Origin: Isoetes taiwanensis
Taxonomy: Eukaryota > Streptophyta > Lycopodiopsida > Isoetales > Isoetaceae
Length of the DNA stretch: 64,000 nt
NCBI GenBank assembly: GCA_021234155.1
Contig: JAJEKV010000030.1
Location: 14,146,079 to 14,210,078, forward strand
Reading direction: 5' to 3'
The notes below the pieces were generated by a model that made no database searches, was not told the origin of the DNA, and saw nothing but the letters and a program-made list of their open reading frames with translations. Position 1 is the first letter of the stretch, and each line of letters starts with the position of its first letter. The position numbers and the translations under genes were made by a program. Of the stretch, positions 24,446 to 36,910 are shown piece by piece.

Positions 24446-24611
24446 TTTTTATCTTAAATCTATATTTTTTCTATAGAAACCCATTCAATTGTTTTAAGGA
24501 TATGGTCTATGGTTTCAAGAATTGTTATTTGTACATCTATATCAAATCCCCCTAGAACCCCATATTATTGTGCTACCGTGGACTACCGCAATCATCGGAT
24601 CCATTGATCAT

Positions 24612-24858
24612 ATGCCCCAGACCATATGTTGGAGCCTCTGGGCACCTCTCGTTAATAGTATGGTCGTATATGATAGGGGGCTCCTATGATTTTGAAGTAT
24701 GAAATAAGAGTTCGCCTAAGATTTTGATAGAATATCGAGCCTCTATACGACTTTGTCTAACAGTTTAGAATATGAAATACGGGGGCTCGAACGTCTATCA
24801 AAATAATTCAATGTCCTAATAAGACTACGACCAATATAACTAGTGAGCTAAAGTGGTT
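24612..24858 (-). mobile_element. SINE-like repeat, copy 2
   Basis: This is a second diverged copy of the 24180-24445 repeat, with the same order of blocks: ATGTTGGAGCCTCT, GCTCCTATGATT, GCCTCTATACG, GAATATGAAATACGGGG and ACCAATATAACTAGTGA. The head adjoins the long TG tract. The two copies lie about 420 bp apart in the same orientation. Confidence 0.55.
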
Positions 24859-24872
24859 ATTCTTTATCTTAA

Positions 24873-24999
<127 letters not shown>

Positions 25000-25571
25000 T
25001 TATATATATATATATATATATGCATGCTACTTGTTAGCTTCTCTTACTGATATTACAAGAATGTAACTGAATAGCACACATGAGGGAGTAAACCCAGTAA
25101 AACTTTGTGTTGACTATCCCTCCTGGGCAATCAGACTTGGAAATTTTTGTGCAATGGAGCATATATAAGTTCTGTTAGGGCACCTCTTAGCTATAAGGAT
25201 AACTTGAGTGTCTAGATTTAGCCCTTAACGTGTACACTCACATGGCTTAATAGTAATCCAGGCCGACCTAGACATCAATTTGCTTATGTGGCAAATCCAT
25301 TGTCCAGATATGGGCATAATATATATGTGTATGCATAGAGAAACCAGGGGTTTTTTTAAATGAATATTTCCACGTCGATATGTATGGCTAATTTCACAAT
25401 GTGCATTATGGTTATACCTATAAGTGGCCTTCAAAATGTTGATGGGAAGGCTAAGGGGATATTTCGTCGGCTTTATGTGGTCTCTTCCCAAGAAGATATT
25501 TTACAGAGCATATTTGTTTTCGGATTTTGCCTTAAATATTTTTCATAAGGGGCTTTTCTGTTTTCTGCAAG

Positions 25572-26312
25572 TCTGGCCTCGTTTTTTGCTAGAACAGCAC
25601 GCTACAAGCAGTAGCTTCAGGGTTAATTTTCTTGCTGATGAGGTTATATTTTATGCTAGACCGTCATGCTGTAGGCAGGCGCTGCTGTGTTCAGTTTATC
25701 TATTCATGATATAGATCCACATCTGCTTTCCGGATTCCGCTGTTTGTATAAAAATAGGGCAAGTGTGTATCCATTTGCATGTGGATTCCTCGCCTCAAAT
25801 GATGGAGCTTACCTCAGGAAATTGTGGATGAGCTATCGGTGACTGTGTCCTACCGTTGCCTGATGGCATACACCATGCTGGAAATTTGGACAATGCTAAG
25901 GGGAAGTTTCTCAAGATGCTAGACAATGCTAATCCGGCCTCATTTTTGGTTGGAACAGCTTTTCGGCGGGAACAACATGCTACAAGCAGTAGCTTCAGGG
26001 TTAATCTTCATACTGATCAGGTTATATTTTAGGCTTGAACGTCATCTCAGTAGGCGGTACCGGGCCGCCAGTGTTCGGGTTATCTATCCAATATCCATGA
26101 TATAGATTCACGTCTGATTTTTGGATTCCTCTGCTTGGAAAAAATAGGGCAAGTATGTATCCATTTGCATATGGATTCTTCACCTCAAATTATGGATCCT
26201 ACCTCGAAATAGTGGAGCTATCCCGCGGTTTGGTCAAATTTCCTATAGTTGCCTAATGGCATATACCATGCCGGAAATGTAGACAATGCTAAGGGAAGTT
26301 TCTCAAAACTCT
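25572..26312. repeat. Diverged tandem duplication of about 370 bp
   Basis: Two direct copies (about 25572-25915 and 25936-26312) share ordered blocks: CTACAAGCAGTAGCTTCAGG, GGTTATATTTTA, TAGGGCAAGT, TATCCATTTGCAT and GACAATGCTAAGG. Between blocks there are many substitutions and small indels. No ORF is conserved between copies, so this is a non-coding or TE-derived duplication. Confidence 0.8.
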
Positions 26313-27205
26313 TGTTCATATCACTCAAATGCAAGAAGAAGACTATGGATCTAATTCCACAAATAACCGTGTAATGCAATGCATTTCCTTATATTCAGGT
26401 ATGACATTATGGGTACGCTTGTACTGGATTTGCTTAAGCATGCACTTGTTAAAAATAATTGCTAGCAAAGACTTTGATGCTTCGTGGTAATCTTCGCGGG
26501 GATGATTTTGGAAATGGTTATTTTAAGCTATAGCTAATTCATTGAACATAGGATGAATCTATAAGATTGATTCCTATAACTTGATTCCTCTTTTCCTGTT
26601 ACTGGCTTATATTTAGCTTATGGCAGAATCTGCCTATGAACCGTCTTACATTCGCCCGGGATTTTTCTATATTTGTATCCAATATATTGATTATGTCCTC
26701 TTATTTGTCAAGATTTATGTCAATAGATTCTAAGATATTTTTAATCTTTGGGCAAAAGGACTACATTAGGTGATCGGTTGATAACCGAGAAGCCTAAGGT
26801 ACCTTTTGGCCCTTGCATCTTTACCCTTATCAGGCCAATGATGTATTGATTGGCTGCAAATGGGGACTGGAGCTTGGCACATCAGATGCAGTTTAAATGA
26901 TTACATCAAATTGGTACTCTATATGGTTGTTATAAATGTTTTGTGAACTGATACTCTTTCCTAGGATCAAGAATTGTTATTTTACATCCATATCAATTCC
27001 CCCTGGAACTCCCTGTTATTGTACTACATATTAGACATGTTCTCTATGTGGCATTGTTGACAAGGAATCCTTTGGAAATTGACATTCATTGGCATATGCA
27101 CATTCCTTTAACAAATTGATATTCTAATAAGATACATATTTTGCGTTGTGCGATGCACTCCAAGCTTATAGTGACTAGTCCCCATAATAAGTACAAGAAT
27201 TTATC
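26313..27205. other. Intergenic, no gene seen
   Basis: Only short ORFs without recognisable features, and no repeat structure could be supported up to the GC-rich hairpin. Confidence 0.4.
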
Positions 27206-27225
27206 GCGGCGGTTATCACCGCCGC
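27206..27225. repeat. GC-rich hairpin, relative of the palindrome at 4224
   Basis: An 8-bp perfect inverted repeat (GCGGCGGT and its complement) has a 4-base loop. The left flank, ACAAGAATTTATC, closely matches the flank of the hairpin at 4224-4247. This supports a shared, probably CACTA-type, terminal origin. Confidence 0.45.
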
Positions 27226-29902
27226 TACATTGTGCTTTTTAGTTTATGTCTTTAAGAAAAAAAGAAGGAATAGTCATTGATATTCCATCATGCACACTTC
27301 CTTCAAATTAATTAAGCATTACAAACAACTCATAAAAAAACTCACCATAATATTATAGTTGGTCAATAACAATATAAAAAAATGTTCATCTTATGGCTAT
27401 CCATATTCATATGAAGCAGACCTTATAGTTTTTGAGGCCGGATGTCGCAGCTACATGGGATCATGAGGCCGGATGTTGCAGCTACATGGGATCATGACTT
27501 TGTTGTAGCTACATACCAGTATATAATACCACTATATAATGGGCAAAATAACTAAAACATTGCATTAGAAAAACTCAAATGTGTGGAATTTGTTTAAACT
27601 AGTCAGTAGCAGTTTGTGGGTTCAAAAAAAAAGAGAAGCTATATGGAATGACACATTTAATATAAGAAAGACCGATAGAGATAAAAAAAATAAAATATTG
27701 AGTGCAAAAGGTTCGAGTTCATTTAGAAAACAATGTAGATTCATGCTACTGTTTGGTTCACCTATTGATTGGTTCCCTAAATAAGGACAAATGCACTAAG
27801 CTCTCCCATTAGTGTAGGATGATATAATGGTTCAATAATTAGGATTTTGGGGCACTTGACAGTATAAATCTCAATAACAATATCAAGTTCTAGCTACCTT
27901 AACCATGGCCATCACAATTTCAATGGTTTATCAATGGCTCAAGTTATGTTAATCCAAGTGTTGACGTTAGGAGAACACCCATTAATTTTGGGCATATAAT
28001 GTTCACCCAATAATTATACAATCGCCCAATGATTATGGGGCAACCAATAATTGTAGGCCCAAGAATGAATTTGGAGCTCATAAACAATGGCAAGAACATC
28101 ATCTTTCATGTTAAGCATAACTCATATGTGCAAGTTTTGTTCATATCTTTAGCTTCCTCCAAACATAGGGATAGAACTAAATGGACGTGCGAGTATTATA
28201 GAAATCCAAAGTGATAGCTTGCCAGAAATTTGACATGGATAATTGAGACACTGAACAATTTGCTCAAGACGGGCATGTTTGCTTGAGACATGTAAATATG
28301 AGGGGAAGGAGCCAAGATTTGTGCACCCTTAAGAGTACAAACGACATGGCATACCGTTAGTGTATGAGTTTTGCTAGAAGAGATTTATGTACATTTTTGG
28401 AGTGCCACATGTGTGTGGCAATCGACAAATTTTGTTTGTAGTTTAAAATGCACGCTTCTATTGGTTTGTCCGCGCTTGGAGCCCGAGTTGTTTGAATTGA
28501 TATTATTATATTGCCCATGGTTGGTGTGGGCCTCAATGGCTAACATTACTTTGTTTGCAAGGAAACAACACATTTGATGGTTTTAAAAATAGCTATGGAT
28601 TTGCCCCGGAGAGGTTATATGCCGAGAATTCATCATTCTTACCGAGATTATCCTTTGTGGTAGGAAATTCCCGGCCTCTTTGCCATCCGGATTATGCCAT
28701 ATTCATCATCCGCTCTCCTCAACCGCAGAATTGGCCCAAAAGAAAAAAAAAAAGGCAAAAATCCGATGATGCATGTCCGCTATAGAACGGATTGATGGAG
28801 TTTTTCGTTCCAAAAAATCTCGAAACATCGATTGGTTAGTGGCGCACTTGGTTTCTTTTCTTTGCTTGCTCCCTTCTATTTGTTGCCGGCCGAAGCCCGT
28901 GTTTTCCTAAACAACCATGCGAAATTTGCATTTGGGCAATCTTGGCTATGGCTAAGATGAAAATCTTGAAGGCATCCACATGTCAAATAACATCTCAAAA
29001 TCAAACCCCGAATAAATCATAAGTTTGGCCATGTCGAATACGGATGAATCGTGAAATAAAGATTGGGCAAGGACCATTTTGTCGCCCACCAGATCGTATC
29101 AGAATAGAGCAACGCCGGTTTAAATCCAACTTCTTCAAAAGCTTGAATTGCTTTTTCATCTACAAATGATACTCTGCCAGAGAACCAAATTGTCATGGAC
29201 GATTTACAACATGTTTGGACGATTTTGTGTGATACCCGTATGAGCTAGGCCGCTTAAAAAGAAGCCCACTATGCCCCGGCCGTCCAAAGCCCATCACCGA
29301 GACGGATTGAGAGTGTAACTTTGTCCCCGCTTCTATCCTAGCTCGAAATAGGGTTTTCTATCCTGGAATCGGATATGATCCAAGCACCATGGCAAATTTC
29401 GCCCCTAATCCGCCATAGCCCACAAGCAGCATAAGCCCAGCCGTAGCCATCTGCGTGCAAATCCGGCTTCAGAGCTGAGGCAAAGAAGCAGAAGATACGG
29501 CTACCTGTTTTCAAAGCCCGTCACTTACAGAAGCCGCGAATCCGCCTCGAAATAGCCCATCCGCCGACATTAAAATCAACCGGATTGAGAGCCCGAAACA
29601 TCGCGTGAGCCGCAATATCGTAATCCAATCTTCAACCGGTGGTTCTAGTGGTTATGATGCCGGCCACTAATCATAGGCTACTACTAATCATCGGCGCCTT
29701 CAACCGCAAAATCCAAAGGAAATCAACGCTTAGCTATGTCTTCGATTTGTCACCCGCCTTTGACCGCCATGCCGCCTCCCCTTTATACAAAACACGGACC
29801 CATCTAGAACATTCTCGGCTACAAATTTTCTAACCTTCTTCAAGTAATTCTAGAACCTAGTATGAGCATCTAGAACCATCTCTGAAGCTACTCTTCCCTT
29901 AC
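27226..29902. other. Non-coding stretch with one 32-bp tandem repeat
   Basis: The unit GAGGCCGGATGTCGCAGCTA plus 12 more bases occurs twice at about 27436-27499. GC content rises around 29280-29820, but no ORF there resembles a known protein and no splice-linked exons were found. Confidence 0.4.
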
Positions 29903-29949
29903 ACGTGTCAATTTATAAAGAGACTTAATTTTATCATCTTACACGTGTC
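29903..29949 (+). promoter_or_regulatory. Two ABRE-type ACGTGTC sites
   Basis: ACACGTGTC occurs at 29901-29909 and again at 29941-29949. ACGTGTC fits the ABA-responsive element consensus ACGTGKC bound by ABF/AREB bZIP factors in plants. They lie about 1 kb upstream of the LEA-like gene. Their function is inferred from sequence and position only. Confidence 0.4.
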
Positions 29950-30224
29950 CAATCCTAATCTTAAAAATTCTAAAAATGCTTGCGTATGTTAAGCTAGCCC
30001 CTTACCTTCCATATTACAATTATATATTAGAGATAGAAGACAAATTGACTCACAAGGCACGTTGCTGACAAAGTTGCCGACAAATAAAGAAAGATAAGCA
30101 AGGGCACTACAAGGTCTAGTAAAAACTTGTAGGCATTATTTTAATTATTGAGTAGCTAGGTCTTCTTGTTGAGGCAAAAGGTTCAAATGCATGCTAAGTA
30201 TATCTGACATTCAAACAGTGAGAG

Positions 30225-30822
30225 TAGACCTTCACTGCAAATCAAACGGGGAGGATGAAAGGGTCATGAAGGATATAAAGGGAAGGCGTGTTAGCAAGAC
30301 TCATAAAATTACAACGAATATGGGGGCCAAAATATGGGAGGCAATGGGCAAGTAGGCAAATAAAAAGTGTGGAGCTGAGATGGCATAGTTGACAAGTAAA
30401 AGGACAGGTCCGGCATAGTTGGTCGATGCCGGAGCGTGGAAGGCATGGCTGACACGCCCAGAATGTTGCCCAAAAAGGCATTACCTTTTGGGTTTTCCAT
30501 TTTACATGGAAACAAACCTAGTATGAATTCAGTCCAAATGGTGCTTAGGTGGGGATGTGAACCAAACTATAATTCTTAGAAAAGAATACCTTCCACGTGG
30601 CAATAAATGATTGGAAACCAGGACCGAATTCAGACTAGGTGGCTTTATGGTAGACCTTAAATGCAAATCAAACGTGAAGGATGAAATGAAAGGGCCAGGA
30701 AGGTGTATTGGAAAGACTCATAAATAAATACACAATGAATATTGTTGACATGTGGGTAATGTGCAAGTAGGCAAATAAAATATTGGGGAGCTGAGATGGC
30801 ATAGTTGAGAAGTAAAAAGAGG
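30225..30822. repeat. Duplicated promoter block upstream of the LEA-like gene
   Basis: A block with TAGACCTT, TGCAAATCAAACG, GCAAGTAGGCAAATAAAA and GAGCTGAGATGGCATAGTTG appears at about 30225-30415 and again at about 30651-30822, roughly 426 bp apart. The second copy ends about 100 bp before the start codon. Such duplications can double regulatory sites, but no function is shown here. Confidence 0.75.
30594..30601 (+). promoter_or_regulatory. G-box / ABRE (CACGTGGC)
   Basis: CCACGTGGC is a strong G-box and ABA-response core about 320 bp upstream of the ATG at 30921. With the two ACGTGTC sites further upstream it suggests ABA or drought control of the LEA-like gene. Confidence 0.5.
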
Positions 30823-30920
30823 GGGTCAAGACTGAGCTGGCAACACGTTTTCAAAATCAGACATATTACATACATAAGTTAGAAGCAAAGCTCCAAAGAG
30901 GAGCAATTCCTACACAAGAG

Positions 30921-31647
30921 ATGGCAGAGGAGGCTTGTGCAGCTCCAGCTTCAGATCCTCCGCCGCCGCCTTCCTACGACTCCGCGGCTCCGAGCCAATC
31001 GGAGCAGATCAAAGCTGCAGCCAAGGAAGTAGCAGCATCAGTGAAGAAACTTACTGCCACAGCATATGATGCAGCACATACAGGTGTGGATGTGGCCAAG
31101 ATCAAGGCCAAGGAGGTAAGTGCCAATTTAGCCGAAAAGGCGAAGGGATATACAGGCAAGGCTTCAGAGGGTGTGAGCAGCTTGCAGACCAGAGCTATTG
31201 ATCTGACTTCAACATACTCTAATGTGAGTTTAACTTATGAATTCATGATCTAATTTGAGTTCTAACTTATCAAGCATGTAAACATGTTACAGTCAATATG
31301 TTCATTAAATTCAGCATGTCAAATATGTTGCATAATCAGTATATGTCACATGTAAATAAATAAAATGTTGAAGTTGGGACCAATGTTTGAGGGGTTTGTA
31401 TGTGCAGGATGCACAGGGGTTCTTTGGCAAAATTGTGACATGGTGTGCAACTCTTTGTGGCAAATCTGATCAAGGCTCCGGGGCTGCGCCGGCTTCGCAA
31501 GGTTACTACACTTCCATAACAGAAACTGCTACTCAGATCAGCACATACGTGAATGAGGCATCTCAGAAGCTAGAAGAAGAAGTAGAGACCGTGAAATCCT
31601 ACGCCGCAGATCCAGCCCCTGCACCTAAGGCTGAAGCTTCTTGTTGA
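30921..31647 (+). CDS. Small LEA-like hydrophilic helical protein, two exons
   Basis: Exon 1 is 30921-31223. Intron 31224-31407 (AAT|GTGAGT to TGTGCAG|GAT, 184 nt, phase 0) is followed by exon 2 31408-31647 ending TGA, giving 180 residues. The N-terminus is Pro/Ala-rich (DPPPPPSYDSAAP). Residues about 29-95 are Ala/Lys-rich with amphipathic repeats (AAAKEVAASVKKLTATAYDA, IKAKEVSANLAEKAKGYTGK), similar in style to group 3/4 LEA proteins or lipid-droplet-coating helices. The C-terminal exon adds a cysteine pair (CATLC), another helical stretch and ends EASC. LEA-type proteins protect membranes and proteins on drying. Upstream ABRE-type sites agree with this. The exact family is not recognised. 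A (CTT)n tract lies just after the stop at about 31650-31671. Confidence 0.85.
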
Positions 31648-33166
31648 TACTTCTTCTTCTTCTTCTTCTTCACCTTCTGCCCACGTTTGTAAAATTATTT
31701 TTTGAGCTAGCATTGCTTGCAGTAGTAAAACAAGGTAAATTTAAAAATGGTGCAACCTCACATGTAGCAATAAACGTGATGGTTGGTCAGTGTTTGGCGG
31801 GCCAATTGATTTGAATAAAGAAACGCAAGAAGACAGATTTGGAAGTAATTGTCACATGACTGCTTCGTCATTTCCAAGTGTACGCAGCTAAGAATGTAGG
31901 GACCATGCCCTTAAAAGACAAATAAAAGTGTTCCCAAATGAATGGAAGTATATTCTTATAGTCATGTCCAATCGGTTCTGGCCTCACAAGTAATATCTAT
32001 GATTTAAAAGCTACAGTCAATGACTCTGACTGATCAGTTTAGCATGTCAAACCGGATTGCCCACAATGTGAATGTCGAAAATGGCTATAAAGTTACGCTT
32101 ATCCAAGAAGATATGAGAGGGATAACACGGTGGAACGAGGGTGTTATACACTTTTTAATGTGTTACTGGTGCGTAACACCACTGCAACCAATGGCTGAGA
32201 TCTGATCCCAACATTAAAACTTGAGGGCCTGGTTGTTAAGGCAAGGAAAAAACCTCAACAAACTGAACCTTAAAGTTAAAATGCTTAGGACTCGGAGATA
32301 AGCGTTCTTGAACACTAGAGGACAAATATTTCCATTAGCGTGTCCATAGGACAAAATATTTCCATTAGCGTGTCCATAGCGTCAGAAGTTTCTTATCAAT
32401 ACTCCCAAGGTATTGGTGTGAAAGATTACAATCAGGATGTCGAATTTTCTTTTCTATAGCTTTTGGCACCTAGGCGTAAAAAATGACAAGACACTTTTGC
32501 AATCAGGGTGTAAGTTTTTTTTTTCAATAGTTTTTGGCAGCTAGCCAGAGATTGTGGATAAAGTCATCATACATCCGAAGCAAATGAACCAGCTTAAATT
32601 GCTTGGAATTTTCTCAGAACTGATATCCGAACCTAAGACACAAATACTTACTACAGAAGGAAAAAAAGCATTTTTAGATATTTCGTACTATTTTCTTTGG
32701 TTAAGAGATTTGAACTGCGCTCTATTATAGCTATATGGTCAAATTTAGAACTGCACTGTTTTCTACAGACATTGTGAATATGATGCAAAGAAGTACGCAT
32801 AGTTAACACACCAATTCATCAAACTATGGAGCACAGATTAGGGAACAACAATCTTTTATCTATTGATTGTGCTTTCACCAGAAGGCTCATTGGAAGGCTC
32901 CGTGCATGCATTGTTCACAATCACAAAGACATGTCACATCACCTCCATTCCATTTATATACAGATACTGATGTCCAGATTGTATGAAACACATAATAACC
33001 TTCATACTCACTGTATGACAGCTCAAGGCACTTGCTGCTTAGAAGATGCAGGCTATTGTGAAGTGATAGTGTTATCATAAATTGGCATGGTGACAATGAA
33101 AGCAACCTGGAACTGATGGAAAGAGTTGCATTCACAGAAGCGCCAGACATGAGTCTAGGAACTGGT
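31648..33166. other. Intergenic between two convergent genes
   Basis: This is the shared 3' flank of the LEA-like gene (plus) and the ATI-like gene (minus). AATAAA occurs at about 31815 and 31919 as possible poly(A) signals for the plus-strand gene. A direct repeat of about 30 bp (AATATTTCCATTAGCGTGTC) lies at about 32326-32378. No further exon is supported. Confidence 0.45.
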
Positions 33167-34383
33167 TCAGCTTCGGCGAACTGAAATACGATGTCGGGCA
33201 GACCTTGAAAGCTTGTTTGTCAGTTCATGAACTTTCTGCAAAAGAGCACAGGGTCATAAAAGTAAAATAAAACTGATATGTAATCAAAGGGCTTCTGAAA
33301 TTGAAAAATATTATGAAAAATTGATGACAGTTAGCAGAAACCATCCGATCATCACAACTAAGAATATAGCTCCCATAAGCCTTTACTTTATATTTGGTTG
33401 TGTACAATGAACTCAGAAACATCAAGAATGACCTATAACAACCTCCATAGTTTAAATTTATATAAAACATGGCAGAGGATTAAAGGAATTACTATGGTCA
33501 TGACAGAATAGTCATTGACATAGGCTTAGACATAGTAATTGCACTCAATAGTCCAATACTTTCTGCTTATAAGAATATTCCAAACTTTTCTGCTCAATTG
33601 GAGAATGTGATTGATTAGATACATAGATATTTCGCTTAATGCTAAGAAATAAACTACCCATTGATGCAACTTCCTACGAAAACAAAAATTAATAGCACAA
33701 AAGGCACAAAAAGGAATTTGCAAACCTCATGCAGTTGCCGATTTTGACAACGCTCTTGATGCCATCTGTGACCAAGAATGACAAGCCCGACCACAGCAGC
33801 AGCCACCGCAATGGACAATATAGCATTGGCCTCCTTCATATGTGAGATTAGCATTGACGATTGGCGCTTCCACCAGGTCCTACAACTTGCTATAGCAGAA
33901 TCCTTCAATGGGGACTTATCATCAGCATCATGCAATTTGGGAGTAGCAACATGACTAGAGAGTTCCTTGGCAGAATCCTCCTCCATTTCTGCCCGATCAT
34001 CAGAACTGCTAGGGGCTGCTTCACCTAAACATCCTACAGGGCCCAATTGTTCTGTTGGTATCTTTTTAGCTACCTCTTCTTCAGCCTGCATATAAAGCAC
34101 AACCAACTCGCACATCACATATGTGAAACTTGCAACCATAACTATGGCTGAATCGTACCTTAAATTCTTCTTGAGCAGATGATTCTGCACCAGGATTCTC
34201 AAATGGAGTTGGGCATGCAAAATACTTAGAATCCCGAATACTTTCTGCATTAAAAGACTCTGTGTGCTGGGACTCACTAGCTGAATCTGCAGGTGCTGGC
34301 TTGGGATCCAAAGTAGACATGGACATAGACAACAACTCCCAGTCGTGAGCCCGGCTTCCCTTGCTTTCATTATTATCCTCCAT
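33167..34383 (-). CDS. ATG8-interacting protein (ATI1/ATI2-like)
   Basis: There are three minus-strand exons: 34383-34159, 34085-33726 and 33235-33167, joined by phase-0 introns (GTACGA to ATATGCAG; GTTTGC to TTTTGCAG). They give 217 residues. The N-terminus has HDWELLSMS, where WELL (residues 15-18, after an Asp) fits the ATG8-interacting motif W-x-x-L. The C-terminal half has WWKRQSSMLISHMKEANAIL leading into a single membrane span (about 162-181, IAVAAAVVGLVILGHRW), then HQERCQNRQL. This matches plant ATI1/ATI2, one-span ER or plastid-associated proteins that bind ATG8 and deliver cargo to the vacuole by selective autophagy. The Arabidopsis proteins are somewhat longer, about 266 residues from memory. 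The last exon is short and basic (KVHELTNKLSRSARHRISVR) and is the least certain part. Confidence 0.85.
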
Positions 34384-36824
34384 GTTCAGGAAAAAAGAAT
34401 ACGAGACAGACCAGATTTATAAAAAACTAAGCTGCAAACAAGATACCCAACTGCAGAAAAGATCAAGATAGGCTTCAAACCTGGTAAAGAAAAAAAAAAC
34501 AATGAAGTAACAAAAAGGGAAGAGAAGAAAAGAATGATATCGACAAATGAAACAAAGAAAAAAGAAATGAATGAATGAATGAATTACGAGTAATACCGGG
34601 TTTTAACGAGTTCTTCCGACGAGCAAGGGGCCGCAAGGGCTAATCATCGAGAGCCCGCACAAGCTAGGTTATGCTTTTGCTGTAGGATCGTCATATTTGT
34701 ACGTGGCGAACAATGAGCCCTCGGATCTAGTGAAGAAAACTGAATGGTTCGGAGCACCTGGCCTAAACAACGATTTTCGAAGCACATCATGCAAGAAATT
34801 TATTGCGTGAACATTTCTTTTGGTTCCAACCCTATGTGTAGTTGGACACACTATTAACATGGACAATCTTGCAATGCATTGCTAGTACTGGAATTTTGTT
34901 AGTTCAAATGTAACTAGTTATGGTGCCCGGCGTTGCCGGGCTTTAGTAACAACTTGACAGGGGAGGGGAGGAAGGAGATTGTTGACCGTTGGCTAGGAAA
35001 TGTGGCTTTTTGAGCAAAAAGGAGAAGGGAGAGAGCACTATAAAGCAACCCTTATGAAGATAAAAGCCCATTGTGCACAAAATTATGTATTTCATCTCAG
35101 ATGTTGAATTGTAAATATTTTATAGTATGATCTTAACTTAGATGCAATGCAAAGGCATGTTGTAATGTACAATGCTAATTGACTAAAGCATACAGTTCGA
35201 AGAAAATGATCAAAAAGCATCATGAATTATATTTATTGTATATTAATTCTTCTCTTATGTAATCTTATGAGTTCCGCATTAGTCCACATTTTATTTATGG
35301 TGGTTATGCTAATGGCAACAATGTGAAACGATTTGAATAATAAGAGTTATATAATGCTCATTTTATTTATGATGGTTATGGTAATTGCAACACATTCTAG
35401 CTAAAAAGACGCTAAAAGGCTCATTGAGTTGTGTGTTCTGATGATACTAAATATCCAGCAAAAGCTACTGTTTTCTAATGATGAAAAGTCCCATCGTCTT
35501 GAGATAGGCACTTAATACATCCACGTTGGACTGAAACCTGCCCAATTTTCATGTTGATCAATTCAAATATAAACACCTCGACATCATCAAAGATATGGTT
35601 ACATGTAATGGGCATGTCAATAAGTGTATTCATCATGATATGGACTTACAAATTTATAAATATCATCACCCTTTATCGTCAGCAGATTCTGCATTATATT
35701 CTCTGCGAGAATATGTACAAAAACACCTAAAAGTTAGAAGCCACTGAATCCAGGATACCTTTTACTTTTTTCTTAGAAATCTATCTTTCTTTGGATTTTC
35801 GGAATATTATCCACATCCAAACATGTTTCAGATTCTCCCAAACATCCTCTATCTATAAGATAGTTATGGCCATGCTTTACTTCATAAAAGTGTTTGCTTT
35901 AACTTGCCTAGAAATTTAACATCTGCATAGAACTTATCTGGAATGCCTGATCACATAAATCAAAGTAGTTATGGAAAAGATCATCGTGTCATTCCAAATG
36001 ATCATTTATACGCATGCCAAAATAACCCCATACATTATGATCCTTAAATCTATGAGCAGTTTTACTTTCATTGCCCTCGTAATCACAAAAGTCTCAAGGA
36101 CTGCACCTCTTCATGAATTAGAAACTTTTAGAACTCCATTTAGGATTCATTTCACTACCTACCTTTTATGAGCATTCTAAATGCAATATACGTTGTACCT
36201 TTCAGACAATTTGGATTGGCAATTCCGTGTCCTTATGTCAGGTAAGAATCAAGCATGCCACAGAAAGTATATTTTTCAAGTGTAATGGAGGTGTTTATTT
36301 TGTAACTACATACTCTTATCATGAGGGAAAGGTTTCACTGTATCTTTTGATTAAGGCAATAACGTTACATCAAGACGTGAAGTTTATCTTAGCTCTATAC
36401 TTTTGTTGAGTGTCTGAGATGAGAATGACAATGAAGATCCATAGACCCTCAGAATGGAATCAAAATGGAATGCTACAAATCCACATGATATGTCAAGAAG
36501 GCTGCAGAGAAACAAATGCTCTAGACAATTTTATAGCAGTAGCTAATGGTAATATTCATGTTAGATATGCTGCTCAATTTACCAAAAAAGAATTCTGAAT
36601 TTTAGCTAAGCCATGTTATGCTATATAGATACTCAGTCCGCCAAGTAATGAGCATGGGCATGTCATAAATCAGTCTAGATCTGCCCAGATTGCACTAAAG
36701 AGGAGTTGAACCAAATCGCAGGCTCTAGTTGAGGAGCCAAAGCTAGAACATCACATAAAATCTACTTAATAAGCTCTAGATATGCTACTTCAATGAAGTG
36801 ACGCATGGTTTAGAAGAAAGTGGA
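34384..36824. other. Upstream flank of the ATI-like gene and intergenic DNA
   Basis: This contains the presumed promoter and 5' UTR of the minus-strand ATI-like gene near 34390-34660, including a short (GAAT)n tract at about 34567-34582. The rest is AT-rich with only short ORFs. Confidence 0.4.
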
Positions 36825-36910
36825 GGGAGCAAGGTCTGATACCATTCTCACCCATGAGCTAGACTTCCAACAGTCCGGGCTCCATCTTTGCCGGGTTTTC
36901 TTTGCTAAAC
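36825..36910 (-). mobile_element. LTR-retrotransposon end with primer-binding site
   Basis: On the minus strand TGGTATCAGACC (about 36834-36845) follows TCATGGGTGAGAA. TGGTATCAGA is the usual tRNA-Met primer-binding site start of plant LTR retrotransposons. The preceding sequence (GTTGGAAGTCTAGCTCATGG) would be the end of the LTR. No gag or pol was found downstream, so this is a remnant. Confidence 0.5.
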
